Source: Marinicauda pacifica
GTDB lineage: Bacteria; Pseudomonadota; Alphaproteobacteria; Caulobacterales; Maricaulaceae
Assembly: GCF_004793635.1 (NCBI RefSeq)
Contig: NZ_SRXV01000003.1
Span: 558,001-622,000, forward strand
Length of the DNA stretch: 64,000 nucleotides
Direction of reading: 5' to 3'
Shown: one piece after another, positions 34,387 to 42,592 of the stretch
Layout of the letters: each line of letters starts with the position of its first letter
Position numbering within the stretch: position 1 is the stretch's first letter
Notes under the pieces: generated by a model
Seen by the model: only the letters and a program-made list of their open reading frames with translations
The model's database searches: none
Told to the model about the DNA's origin: nothing
Position numbers and translations under genes: made by a program

Positions 34387-34964
34387 GTTTCATCCTGGCT
34401 TCGGGCTCGGCCTCGCGCCGCGCCATCCTGAACAATGCCGGCCTCGATTTCGAGGTCGATCCCGCCCACGTCGATGAGGACGCCCTGAAAGAGGGGTTTT
34501 CCGGCGATCTCGGCGATCTCGCCCTCGCCCTGGCCGAAGCCAAGGCGCTGGCGGTCTCGGCCAGGCGCGACGGTCTGGTGCTGGGCGCCGATCAGGTTCT
34601 CGATCTGGACGGCGAACTGCATGACAAGGCGCGCTCGGTTCAGGAGGCCGAAGCCAAGCTGCGCGCCCTGCGCGGGCGCACGCACTGGCTGAAGGGCGGT
34701 ATCGCCGCGGCCCGCGGCGGCGAGATCGTCTGGCGCCACAAGAGCGCCTGCCGCATGGTGGTGCGCGATTTCACCGACGCCTTCCTCGACCGGTATCTGG
34801 ACGAGGCCGGCGACATTCTCACCCAGGGGGTCGGCGCCTACGCGTTCGAAGGGCTCGGCGCGCAGCTCTTCGAGGAGGTCGAGGGCGATTACTACGCCGT
34901 GCTCGGCCTGCCCCTGCTTCCAGTGTTGTCCATGCTGCGCGACCAGAACGCGGCGCCGGTCTGA
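34383..34964 (+). CDS. maf: Maf-like nucleotide pyrophosphatase
   Basis: A 193-residue Maf-fold protein. The N-terminal LASGSASRRAIL replaces the usual LASxSPRRxxLL, and the catalytic GADQVLDLDGE and LRGRTHWL blocks are recognisable. Maf proteins hydrolyse non-canonical or modified nucleoside triphosphates. It overlaps ppsR by 4 nt (ATGA) and the aroE start by 1 nt. Confidence 0.88.
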   Translation: MSFILASGSASRRAILNNAGLDFEVDPAHVDEDALKEGFSGDLGDLALALAEAKALAVSARRDGLVLGADQVLDLDGELHDKARSVQEAEAKLRALRGRTHWLKGGIAAARGGEIVWRHKSACRMVVRDFTDAFLDRYLDEAGDILTQGVGAYAFEGLGAQLFEEVEGDYYAVLGLPLLPVLSMLRDQNAAPV

Positions 34965-35824
34965 TGCTGGCCGCCTCGCGCCTTTCCGGTCTTCTGCCTC
35001 TGGCCGGTGTCGCCGGCTATCCGGTCGCCCACTCGCTGTCTCCGGCCATGATGGCAGCCTGGCTCGAGACCAGCGGCCTGCCAGGGCGCTATACCGCCTT
35101 CGAGATCGCGCCCGAACAATTTGAGACCGCGATCCGGGCCCTGCCCGCCCTCGGCATTACCGGGCTCAACATCACCCTGCCGCACAAGCGGGCCGCGTTC
35201 GAGATTGCCGACACGCTCGGCGATGCTGCGCGCGCGGTCGGCGCGGTCAACCTTCTGGTCCGCAGGGATGACGGCGGACTGCACGGGGATAACACCGACG
35301 TCATCGGGATCGCCGCCGCGCTCCGGCAGGGCGGCGTGGACCGCGCCGAGGGTCCGGCCGTTATCCTCGGCGCCGGCGGTGCCGCCCGGGCCGCGCTCTA
35401 CCAGTTGCGGCGCGAAGGCTATGACGACATCCGGATCGTGAACCGGACTCCCGATCGCGCCCGGCAGCTCGCCGAAGACTTCGAAATCGATGTTCTGGTC
35501 CGCAATTGGGACTCGGCGAACGGGGCGCTCGACGGTGCGGCGCTCATCGTGAACGCCAGTAGTCTGGGAATGGCCGGACAACCGAATCTGACATTGGATC
35601 TGTCGCCGAGTAGCCGCAACGCGCTGGTCTTCGACATGGTCTACGTGCCGCTTGAGACTCAGTTACTGCGCCAGGCCCGGCAAACGGGCCGCCGCAGCGT
35701 GGACGGGCTCGCCATGCTCATCGGCCAGGCGCGTCCAAGCTTCGAAGCCTTCTTCGGCGCCCCGCCTCCCGACACCGCCGCCGTGCGTGACCTGCTCGTG
35801 TCGATTCTGGAGATAAGGTCATGA
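34964..35824 (+). CDS. aroE: Shikimate dehydrogenase
   Basis: A 286-residue NADPH-dependent reductase of dehydroshikimate in aromatic amino acid synthesis. Signatures: GYPVAHSLSPAMMAAW, NITLPHK with the catalytic Lys, HGDNTDVIG, the dinucleotide motif LGAGGAARAALYQL, and NASSLGMAGQP. It overlaps both neighbours (1 nt with maf, 4 nt with coaE). Confidence 0.95.
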   Translation: MLAASRLSGLLPLAGVAGYPVAHSLSPAMMAAWLETSGLPGRYTAFEIAPEQFETAIRALPALGITGLNITLPHKRAAFEIADTLGDAARAVGAVNLLVRRDDGGLHGDNTDVIGIAAALRQGGVDRAEGPAVILGAGGAARAALYQLRREGYDDIRIVNRTPDRARQLAEDFEIDVLVRNWDSANGALDGAALIVNASSLGMAGQPNLTLDLSPSSRNALVFDMVYVPLETQLLRQARQTGRRSVDGLAMLIGQARPSFEAFFGAPPPDTAAVRDLLVSILEIRS

Positions 35825-36417
35825 AAATCATAGGCTTGACCGGATCCATCGGGATGGGAAAATCGACCACGGCCATGCTTCTGGCCGACGAAGGCGCGAC
35901 GGTTTTCGACGCCGACGCGGTGGTGGCCGACCTCTACACGCATGGCGGCGCCGCGGTCGAGCCGGTCGGGAAGGCCTTCCCCGGCGTGGTGCGCGAGGGG
36001 CAGATAGACCGCGACGCGCTGAGCGCGGCCCTGCGGGCAAACCCTTCAGAATTCAAGCGGTTGGAAGCGCTCGTGCATCCGCTGGTGGCGGCCGCACGCG
36101 CGGATTTCTTCGCCCAATCCGAAGCGCGCGGTGCCCGGTTCGCCGTGCTCGACGTGCCGCTCCTTTTCGAGACCGGCCTGGACGATCATGTCGATGCGGT
36201 CATCGTGGTCACGGCGCCAGAAGACGTGCAACGTCAACGGGTTCTGGCCCGCGCTGGAATGAATGGCGAGAAGCTGGACGCCATCCTTGCGCGCCAGCTC
36301 CCCGACGGTGAAAAGAGGAAGCGCGCCGATTTCGTCGTCGACACGTCGCGCGGCATCGAAGACGCGCGCAAGCAAGTGCGTAACATACTGAAGCAACTGG
36401 AAGATCAGGCCCGATGA
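35821..36417 (+). CDS. coaE: Dephospho-CoA kinase
   Basis: A 198-residue P-loop kinase for the last step of coenzyme A synthesis. Walker A GSIGMGKSTTA near the N-terminus; VFDADAVVADLYTHG and DVPLLFETGLDDHVDAVIVV are the CoaE signatures. It is coupled to aroE and dnaQ by 4-nt overlaps. Confidence 0.95.
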   Translation: MKIIGLTGSIGMGKSTTAMLLADEGATVFDADAVVADLYTHGGAAVEPVGKAFPGVVREGQIDRDALSAALRANPSEFKRLEALVHPLVAAARADFFAQSEARGARFAVLDVPLLFETGLDDHVDAVIVVTAPEDVQRQRVLARAGMNGEKLDAILARQLPDGEKRKRADFVVDTSRGIEDARKQVRNILKQLEDQAR

Positions 36418-37106
36418 GAGAGATCATCTTCGATACGGAGACGACCGGCTTCCATGCGCTGGAAGGCGACCGGATCACCGAAATCGGCTGTGTCGAAGTG
36501 GTCGATCTGATCCCGACCGGGCGGGAGCTTCAGCATCTGGTCAATCCGGAACGCGACATCCCCAAGGAAGTCACCCAGATCACCGGCCACACCGTCGAAA
36601 TGCTCCGCGACAAGCCGAAATTTCGCGAAATTGCCCAGGAGTTTCTGGACTTTATCGGTGACGCGACGCTGGTCGCCCACAATGCCCGCTTCGACATGAG
36701 CTTCATCAACATGGAGCTCGAGCGGTGCGGTAAGGCGCCGATTGCCGGCAACCGGTTCAAGGACACGGCCGTGATGGCGCGCGAGCGCTTCCCCGGCAGC
36801 CCGGCAAGCCTGGATGCGCTTTGTAAACGCTTCGATATCTCGCTTGGCAGCCGCATCAAGCACGGCGCGCTGATCGACGCCTATCTGCTGGCCGAAGTGT
36901 ATCTGGAACTCAATGGCGGGCGCGAGCAGGGCCTGTCCTTCGACGATCATTCGGGTCCCGGCCACACCGTCGTCTTCCCGGCCCGCCCGCCGCGTCCCGA
37001 ACCGCTCCCGGCACGGGTCAGCGAGGAAGAGCGCGCCGCGCACGAGGCCTTCCTGGAGACGATTGGCGGCGACAGGACGCTGTGGAAAACCCTCGGTCTC
37101 GTTTAG
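36414..37106 (+). CDS. dnaQ: DNA polymerase III epsilon subunit (proofreading exonuclease)
   Basis: A 230-residue 3'-5' exonuclease subunit. DEDDh residues can be placed: DTETTG (D and E) near residue 7, NARFDMSF (D) and HGALIDAYLLA (H and D). The C-terminal tail (about residues 180-230) binds the polymerase alpha subunit. It is the last gene of the tightly overlapping ppsR-maf-aroE-coaE-dnaQ unit, the same order as right of Cori in Caulobacter. It is followed by a strong hairpin. Confidence 0.95.
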   Translation: MREIIFDTETTGFHALEGDRITEIGCVEVVDLIPTGRELQHLVNPERDIPKEVTQITGHTVEMLRDKPKFREIAQEFLDFIGDATLVAHNARFDMSFINMELERCGKAPIAGNRFKDTAVMARERFPGSPASLDALCKRFDISLGSRIKHGALIDAYLLAEVYLELNGGREQGLSFDDHSGPGHTVVFPARPPRPEPLPARVSEEERAAHEAFLETIGGDRTLWKTLGLV

Positions 37107-37174
37107 CGCTTGTTCTCCGGGGGGCAGCGGCGCGAAATAGCGCCGGCAAGCCTGCCAGGACAGTTCAAAGCAAG

Positions 37175-37205
37175 ACGGCCGGGCCCTTTCAGGCCCGGCC
37201 GTTTC
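37175..37205. terminator. Intrinsic terminator of dnaQ (and element L1)
   Basis: A perfect 11-bp stem ACGGCCGGGCC/GGCCCGGCCGT with a 6-nt loop and TTTC downstream. On the minus strand the same hairpin lies just after a leucine-codon-rich element, where it could act as an attenuator-type terminator. Confidence 0.75.
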
Positions 37206-37211
37206 ATCTCT

Positions 37212-37279
37212 GTTACCCTCACCCGGGCAATACAGCCTGATAGTGGTGGTAGTCGTAGTAGTAGGAGCCGGTGGTCCGC
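37212..37279 (-). promoter_or_regulatory. Leucine-codon-rich leader-like element L1
   Basis: Read on the minus strand directly after the secB stop, the sequence CTCCTACTACTA then CGACTACCACCACTA (core complement of 37238-37267) encodes LLLLRLPPL with five CTA codons plus CTC, and is followed by the GC-rich hairpin at 37175-37205. The layout resembles an amino-acid attenuator. No ATG lies in this frame after the secB stop and no biosynthetic gene follows. A near copy is at 45235-45260. Confidence 0.4.
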
Positions 37280-37777
37280 CTAGGCGGTACCGCCTTCGCT
37301 GGACCCCTGCTGTTGCTGCTGACGAGCCAGCTGCTGACGGTACAGGCCGGCAAAATCGACCGGTTCGAGCATGAGCGGCGGGAAGCCGCCGTCGCGGGTC
37401 GCGTCCGAGAGGATGCGGCGGGCGAACGGGAACAGGATTCGCGGGCATTCGATCATCAGGAAGGGATCGCGCGCGCGGTCGTCCAGATTGCTGAGCTGGA
37501 ACAGGCCGCCATAGATCAGCTCCGCGATGAAGACCGTGTCCTGCTCGCGTTTGGCATTCGCGGTCAGGTGCAGCTCGACTTCATAGGCCCCGTCTTCGAG
37601 TGCGCGGGCGCGGACATCGATCCCCATGTCGATCTGAGGCTGGCCGCCGCCGCCGCGCAATGTGCCCGGCGCACCCGGGTTTTCGAAGGACAGGTCCTTC
37701 ACATACTGGCCCATCACACGCAGCTGGGGCACTTGGGCGTTGCTGTTCGGCTCGGGGGTTGCGGGAGCGTCGGTCAT
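37280..37777 (-). CDS. secB: Protein-export chaperone SecB
   Basis: A 165-residue tetrameric chaperone that keeps preproteins unfolded for SecA. The core is plain: QLRVMGQYVKDLSFENPGAP, ELIYGGLFQLSN and CPRILFPFARRILSDATRDG followed by GFPPLMLEPVDFAGLY. The C-terminal tail is Gln-rich. The ATG at 37777 with AGGAAGAG upstream is preferred over the longer frame. It diverges from the Tim44-domain gene. Confidence 0.94.
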   Translation of the reverse strand: MTDAPATPEPNSNAQVPQLRVMGQYVKDLSFENPGAPGTLRGGGGQPQIDMGIDVRARALEDGAYEVELHLTANAKREQDTVFIAELIYGGLFQLSNLDDRARDPFLMIECPRILFPFARRILSDATRDGGFPPLMLEPVDFAGLYRQQLARQQQQQGSSEGGTA

Positions 37778-37899
37778 TGAAGTCTCTTCCTGGATAAGTG
37801 GCGCACAGGCGCAGCAGGCTTGGCCTGCACGACAGAACAGGCAGCGGCGCGTAGCATGGGCCGCTCGCAACGGCAAGGCGAGGCGGCGCAGGAGAAAGG

Positions 37900-37928
37900 C
37901 TGACGCGAGCGCCGCGACACCCTATATA
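37900..37928 (+). promoter_or_regulatory. Candidate promoter for tim44-mltA-smr
   Basis: CTGACG (37900-37905), 17 bp, TATATA (37923-37928), about 43 bp before the start codon. Moderate match by eye. Confidence 0.4.
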
Positions 37929-37970
37929 TCGGTCAGTATCCCAATCGACCTCAGGCCGTTCGGACCCGTC

Positions 37971-38630
37971 ATGCAAATTCTACAGATCCTGTTCTTTGCC
38001 GCCCTGGCCGTCTTTCTGGGAGTGCGGCTTTACATGACACTCGGCAAGTCCACCGGACGAACGCCGGAAGAGCACGCACGCGAGGCCAAGCAGTCAAAAT
38101 CCCCATCCGAACCCGCACCGGTATCACAGCCGGCCGGTCAGTCGGCGGCTCCTGAGGCGATTGCCGCTCATTACGCCGGACCGGCGGGTCCTGGGCTCAC
38201 TGATATTGCCGAGGCCGATCAGAGCTTCGACCCGGAAACCTTCATCCAGGGCGCGCGCCAAGCGTATCGCATGGTGGTCGAAGCCTATGCCAAAGGCGAT
38301 CGCGAAACACTGTCGACGCTTCTCGGTCCGCGAGTCTACGACGCCTATGACCGCGCGATTTCCGAGCGGGAAGAAAAGGGCCAGACCCAGATCACCGAAT
38401 TCGAACGTCTGCGCGAAGCCCGGATTGATGAAGCCTCTCTTAACGATAACCGGGCCAGAATAAAGGTGGCCTTCGCCGCCGAGCTTGCGACCGAAACGCG
38501 CGATGCCGAGGGTGAACGTCTTTCAGGCGACTTGTCTCGTCTGAAAACAGTCAGCGAGGTCTGGAGTTTTGAGCGCGATGTCACCTCTTCCGATCCGAAC
38601 TGGAAGCTTGCGGGGGTCAAACCCGTCTAG
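37971..38630 (+). CDS. Tim44-domain (TimA-like) membrane-anchored protein
   Basis: A 219-residue protein with one N-terminal membrane helix (LQILFFAALAVFLGVRLYM), a Pro/Ser-rich linker and a Tim44-like domain (AYRMVVEAYAKGDRETLSTL, then YDAYDRAISEREEKGQTQ and the terminal WKLAGVKPV). Alphaproteobacterial Tim44 relatives such as Caulobacter TimA are membrane-bound relatives of the mitochondrial import motor subunit; their bacterial function is not settled. Location next to secB suggests a link to protein export, as inference. mltA overlaps its 3' end. Confidence 0.88.
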   Translation: MQILQILFFAALAVFLGVRLYMTLGKSTGRTPEEHAREAKQSKSPSEPAPVSQPAGQSAAPEAIAAHYAGPAGPGLTDIAEADQSFDPETFIQGARQAYRMVVEAYAKGDRETLSTLLGPRVYDAYDRAISEREEKGQTQITEFERLREARIDEASLNDNRARIKVAFAAELATETRDAEGERLSGDLSRLKTVSEVWSFERDVTSSDPNWKLAGVKPV

Positions 38631-39828
38631 CCTCCTTCTCGCGCTTCTTTTCTGTCTGGTCGCGGCTGGGTGTGCCAGTCAGGATACAGGCCCACGGCAC
38701 TTGCCTGCGGTTGGTGTCGCTACGCCGGTCGCCCCTGCCCGCTCTACTGCGACCACATTCGGCGCCCTGCCCGGGTGGTCGGGGACTGACCCGCGCGGAG
38801 CATTGTCTGCGCTGGTACAAAGCTGCCAGCGAATCGCGGCCCGGCCCGACCACGCTCCGATGAGCGAGCGCGTTACTTATGCTGGGGCTGCCGGGGATTG
38901 GCGCGGCGTTTGCGCTGAAGCCGTGCGCCTTCACCAAAGTGCTACTACTGCCGTGGCGGCCCGGAACTTCTTCGAACGGGCCTTTACTCCGCTCGCCCTC
39001 TCGGGAACCGGCCAGCTCACAGCGTACTATGAACCCCTGGTCGAGGTTCGAAGCCGGCCGGACGAGGAGTTTTCGATGGCGATCCGGGCGCGTCCCGGAG
39101 ACCTTCTGACCGGAGATCTGGGACAGTTCATTGCCGGGCTTGAAGGTCAGCGTATTGTCGGGCGCGCCAGCGCCGAGACTTTCGAGCCCTATCGCCCGCG
39201 CGAAGAGATCGAGCGCTATGACCTTGGCGTCCCGCTCGCGTGGGGACGTCCGGTCGATATCTTCTTTCTTCAGGTCCAGGGCTCGGGACGGCTTGTCTAT
39301 CCGGACGGAAGCCAGGCCCGCGCGGCTTTCGCCGCCCACAATGGCTTGCCCTACGTCTCGATCGGGCGGGTATTGATCAATCGGGGGGCCCTCTCGCCTC
39401 ATAATGCATCCAAGGATGATATCGAGGCCTGGCTCAACGCGCGCGGCCCACAGGCGTGGACCGAGCTTTTCAACGAGAACCCGCGCTACGTCTTCTTTCA
39501 ACTCCAGCCTCTTGGCGACAGCTCGGTTGGCCCGGCCGGCGCACAAGGCGCGCCGTTGACGCCGATGGCAAGCCTTGCCGTGGATCCTGCCTATCACGCG
39601 TGGGGTGTCCCCATCTTTCTCGACGCAGCGGTCTACGGCGATCCTGATTGGTCGGGGCTTGTCGTCGCACAGGACGCAGGCGGAGCCATTCAGGGTCCGC
39701 TGCGCGGTGACCTGTTTGTGGGTTGGGGCGATGAGGCCGGATTCCGGGCCGGGCGTCAGAATGCTCAAGCGCGCTGGTTCGTGCTATTGCCAAACGCACT
39801 GGCTGCCCGGATTGCCCGCACCTCATGA
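38578..39828 (+). CDS. mltA: Membrane-bound lytic murein transglycosylase A
   Basis: A 416-residue lipoprotein with lipobox LVAAGC. The MltA domain shows GQLTAYYEPLVEVRS, YDLGVPLAWGRPVDIFFLQV and VQGSGRLVYPDG; the C-terminal 3D domain follows with the catalytic Asp context WGVPIFLDA and VVAQDAGGAIQGPLRGDLFV. It cleaves peptidoglycan glycan strands to 1,6-anhydro products. The start lies inside the tim44 3' end (53-nt overlap); a TTG at 38569 is an alternative. smr overlaps its stop by 4 nt. Confidence 0.9.
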   Translation: MSPLPIRTGSLRGSNPSSLLLALLFCLVAAGCASQDTGPRHLPAVGVATPVAPARSTATTFGALPGWSGTDPRGALSALVQSCQRIAARPDHAPMSERVTYAGAAGDWRGVCAEAVRLHQSATTAVAARNFFERAFTPLALSGTGQLTAYYEPLVEVRSRPDEEFSMAIRARPGDLLTGDLGQFIAGLEGQRIVGRASAETFEPYRPREEIERYDLGVPLAWGRPVDIFFLQVQGSGRLVYPDGSQARAAFAAHNGLPYVSIGRVLINRGALSPHNASKDDIEAWLNARGPQAWTELFNENPRYVFFQLQPLGDSSVGPAGAQGAPLTPMASLAVDPAYHAWGVPIFLDAAVYGDPDWSGLVVAQDAGGAIQGPLRGDLFVGWGDEAGFRAGRQNAQARWFVLLPNALAARIARTS

Positions 39829-40409
39829 GCCGGCGCGACCGAGGCCGCGGCTTGAACCCTGATGACGAGTCTGTCTGGCGCTCGGTCACGAGGACGGTAC
39901 GGCCCTTGGAGGGTCGAACTGCTCCGCCTGAAATCAATTCCGTGCAAGGTCCAGCCGAACGTCCCGCGCCTACCGGCGTTTCACGCCAGGCTTTCGCACA
40001 GTTCATCGATCAGGGTCCGCCTCATGAAGCGCCGCGTCGTCCTGCTGAACGGGGAAATGAGAAGCGTGTCCGCCGGGGTCGTATCGAAGTCGAAGCGCGT
40101 ATCGACCTGCACGGGATGACCGAAGCCTCGGCCCGCAGGTCGCTCCTTTCCTTCCTTCGCCGTTCTCGCGACGAGGGCTGCCGGACAGTGCTCGTCATCA
40201 CCGGTAAAGGTGCTGGTCAGCGCGCGCTGGATGCGCGTCGTTTCCAGGCCTGGACTCCGGATGAGCGCAAATTACCGGGTGTCCTGCGCCGCTCCTTCAC
40301 CGGTTGGCTTGGCGAGTCGGCGTTCGCTTCCATCGTCTCAGGGTACGCAAGCGCAGCCCCCCGGCACGGCGGATCTGGAGCCTTTTACGTGATGCTGAGA
40401 CGGCCTTAG
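39825..40409 (+). CDS. Smr/MutS2-type domain protein
   Basis: A 194-residue protein with an N-terminal disordered half and a C-terminal Smr domain: ARIDLHGMTEASARRSLLSF, VLVITGKGAG and GGSGAFYVMLRRP. Smr domains are nucleic-acid nucleases in some proteins; the cellular role of stand-alone alphaproteobacterial Smr is uncertain. It ends the tim44-mltA-smr operon. Confidence 0.88.
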   Translation: MSRRDRGRGLNPDDESVWRSVTRTVRPLEGRTAPPEINSVQGPAERPAPTGVSRQAFAQFIDQGPPHEAPRRPAERGNEKRVRRGRIEVEARIDLHGMTEASARRSLLSFLRRSRDEGCRTVLVITGKGAGQRALDARRFQAWTPDERKLPGVLRRSFTGWLGESAFASIVSGYASAAPRHGGSGAFYVMLRRP

Positions 40410-40775
40410 AACACGGAATCTCCGGATATCGGGGTCGTAAGCTCGTCTTCATGCGGCGCCAGCCCCCCCCCAGTTCGGCGTCAGATTGTGTTGCTGCGAC
40501 GCAACATAAATCTTAAGAAATCGCCTTCGAGGCGGCGGCAACCGACCCGATTTTTCGTCGCGATACGGACGATCCGTGTGGGGAATAAAACTCTGTCGGG
40601 TCGACAAAAAGCCGAGATAACAAAGTATTGCCTCAAAAAAATCGGAACAGTTTCACCTCTGTTGGTAACGACCTTCAAACGAGACAACTCTATGCCAATC
40701 GATAGATTTTTCTTGGCAGAATTAGATCGCTATGGAAGCGTCTAGTCGCGGCCGAATGGCTGTGTCTGGAACCTT
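40410..40775. other. A/T-rich intergenic region with possible small RNA
   Basis: 366 bp after smr. A run of nine C (40463-40471) is followed by DNA that is clearly richer in A/T than its surroundings (about 40490-40740). GTTGC-TGCGAC-GCAAC is a small inverted repeat near 40490. Short frames, including a 17-codon one at 40692, look unconvincing. Because a strong terminator follows at 40776, an RNA ending there is possible; otherwise it is a long smr 3' UTR. Confidence 0.35.
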
Positions 40776-40803
40776 TGGCGGCTCACGAGCCGCCATTTTT
40801 TTT
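40776..40803 (+). terminator. Strong intrinsic terminator with eight T
   Basis: TGGCGGCT/AGCCGCCA stem with a CACG loop, followed by eight T (40796-40803). It lies 367 bp beyond smr with no recognised gene just before it. Confidence 0.85.
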
Positions 40804-41143
40804 GCCTATCCTAAATTACGCCATTGGCGCGGCCTGCTCTCGGATATGGCGGGTTCGCAGTTACAAAAGTGTAAGAAACTTGTTGCGACGCACAAATTTT
40901 CCTGCAACCGTTTACTCCGATGCCTGACGGGACCGTTCAGAGTCCCTGGGACCAGATACACGTCAAAGGCCGTCGCACCGCAAACGGGAGACGGTCATGA
41001 TTGCAAGACAGCATCGCGGCGACGCGTCGATACCGGCGTCAGACGTCAGGCCTCCCCGTCCATTTTCAGCGTCATCCGGTTCGCGCTCACATCGCCTGTA
41101 TGGGCGACGCGCCGCAACCGCAATCGAATCTCGGGGGAGTTTC
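40804..41143 (+). other. Upstream region of amt
   Basis: 340 bp between the terminator and the amt start. Tests by eye for a sigma54 site (GG-N10-GC at -24/-12) failed: the best candidate, TGGCGCGGCCTGC near 40825, has wrong spacing. No P-II gene is present. Confidence 0.4.
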
Positions 41144-42499
41144 ATGAGACATCGCGACCTCTTTCAATCTGTCCGGAAGCGGCCAGTCTTAACCGGCCTC
41201 ATCTCGCTGAGTGCTCTGGGCGTCGGCGCAGCGCCGGCTCATGCCGCGATCGCGCCGGATGTGAGTTACGTTTTCAATACGCTGCTCTTTCTGATCGGCG
41301 GATTCCTCGTGATGTGGATGGCTGCCGGCTTCGCAATGCTTGAAGCGGGACTTGTCCGATCCAAGCATGCCGCGGTCATCTGTCTTAAAAACATTGGCCT
41401 CTACTCGATCGCCGGCCTCATGTTTTTCCTCATCGGGTACAATCTGATGTACCTCAATGTCGACGCCTCGGGAGGCTATTTCGGGGTCCCGGTACCCTGG
41501 TCGCCGAGCGAGCTGACCGGAGACGAATCGATCGATTTGTCGACCGGTTATGCGAGCGCGTCCGACTGGTTTTTCCAGATGGTGTTCGTCGCAACGGCGG
41601 CGTCCATCGTCTCCGGCGCGGTTGCCGAACGTGTCAGAATTGCCCCTTTCTTCCTTTTCGTGGTGGTTCTGACCGGCGTGATCTACCCGATCCAGGGCTC
41701 TTGGGAGTGGGGAGCGGGCTGGCTCGATTCCCAGTTCGGGTTCTCTGACTTCGCCGGTTCCACTCTCGTTCACTCCACCGGAGGCTGGGCGGCGCTGGCG
41801 GGCGTGATTCTGCTCGGTGCGCGCACAGGCCGCTTCGTCGACGGCAAACCTGTCCCGATGCACGGCTCCAGCCTGCCCATGGCAACGCTCGGTGTATTCA
41901 TTCTCTGGATGGGTTGGTTCGGCTTCAATGGTGCATCCCAGCTGGCCCTTGGAAGCGCAGCCGATGCGACAGCAGTGGCTCAGATATTCGTGAACACGAA
42001 CATGGCCGCCGCCGCAGGTGTCGTGGTCGCGTACTTGCTGTCCATGGTGGTCAATAGGGGCAAGGCCAATCTGGTTATGACACTGAACGGCGCCTTGGCC
42101 GGCCTGGTGTCGATTACCGCTGAGCCGCTGACACCCACCGTGATCGAAGCGATCGTCATCGGGTCCGTCGGTGCGGCCATCGCCACCTACGGCACCATCC
42201 TCATGGAGAAAATTCGGCTCGACGACGTGGTGGGTGCGATACCGGTCCACCTCTTCGCCGGAATCTGGGGCACGATGGTCGTTCCCTTTACGAACGATTC
42301 CGCGAGCTATTTCGGACAGTTCGTCGGTGTTGTCGCCATCGGCGCTTTCGTCTTCGCGACCAGCTTTGTCGTGTGGCTGGTGTTGAAGATGCTGCTTGGA
42401 ATTCGCCTGGACCGGGCCAGCGAAGCGGCTGGCGGCGATCTCAGCGAGCTGGGCCATCCGGCCTATCCAGAATTCGTGGAACCAGAGCCGGCTGAATAG
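41144..42499 (+). CDS. amt: Ammonium transporter (Amt/MEP/Rh family)
   Basis: A 451-residue transporter with a signal-like N-terminus and eleven predicted helices. The family signature is clear: FAMLEAGLVRSKHAAVICLK, the DFAGSTLVHSTGGWAALAGV block with the first pore His, and PVHLFAGIWGTM with the second His. GGGGGAG lies just upstream of the ATG at 41144. A torF gene follows after 93 bp. amt is usually next to glnK; glnK is not here. Confidence 0.95.
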   Translation: MRHRDLFQSVRKRPVLTGLISLSALGVGAAPAHAAIAPDVSYVFNTLLFLIGGFLVMWMAAGFAMLEAGLVRSKHAAVICLKNIGLYSIAGLMFFLIGYNLMYLNVDASGGYFGVPVPWSPSELTGDESIDLSTGYASASDWFFQMVFVATAASIVSGAVAERVRIAPFFLFVVVLTGVIYPIQGSWEWGAGWLDSQFGFSDFAGSTLVHSTGGWAALAGVILLGARTGRFVDGKPVPMHGSSLPMATLGVFILWMGWFGFNGASQLALGSAADATAVAQIFVNTNMAAAAGVVVAYLLSMVVNRGKANLVMTLNGALAGLVSITAEPLTPTVIEAIVIGSVGAAIATYGTILMEKIRLDDVVGAIPVHLFAGIWGTMVVPFTNDSASYFGQFVGVVAIGAFVFATSFVVWLVLKMLLGIRLDRASEAAGGDLSELGHPAYPEFVEPEPAE

Positions 42500-42513
42500 G
42501 CGGAGCGATTTGC

Positions 42514-42542
42514 CCGGGGTGTCACGCCACGTCACACCCCGG
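42514..42542 (+). terminator. Hairpin between amt and torF
   Basis: A perfect 9-bp stem CCGGGGTGT/ACACCCCGG with an 11-nt loop and no T-run. It may reduce read-through or stabilise the amt transcript. Confidence 0.4.
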
Positions 42543-42592
42543 AGCCGCCAACACTAACAACCTTAGACACTTAAGTATGGGGAGTTTCAATC

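Noticed and set aside
39973..39984. GTTTCACG half parS in smr
   Set aside because: The second arm is absent and the site is far from the cluster.
40488..40745. 85-codon frame between smr and amt
   Set aside because: No ribosome site, no recognisable family and it lies in A/T-rich DNA likely to be non-coding.
40825..40840. TGGCGCGGCCTGC as a sigma54 promoter for amt
   Set aside because: GG and GC are 10 rather than 12 bp apart, so the -24/-12 geometry fails.
41189..42535. 448-codon antisense frame across amt
   Set aside because: His/Asp-rich shadow of the transporter's codons.
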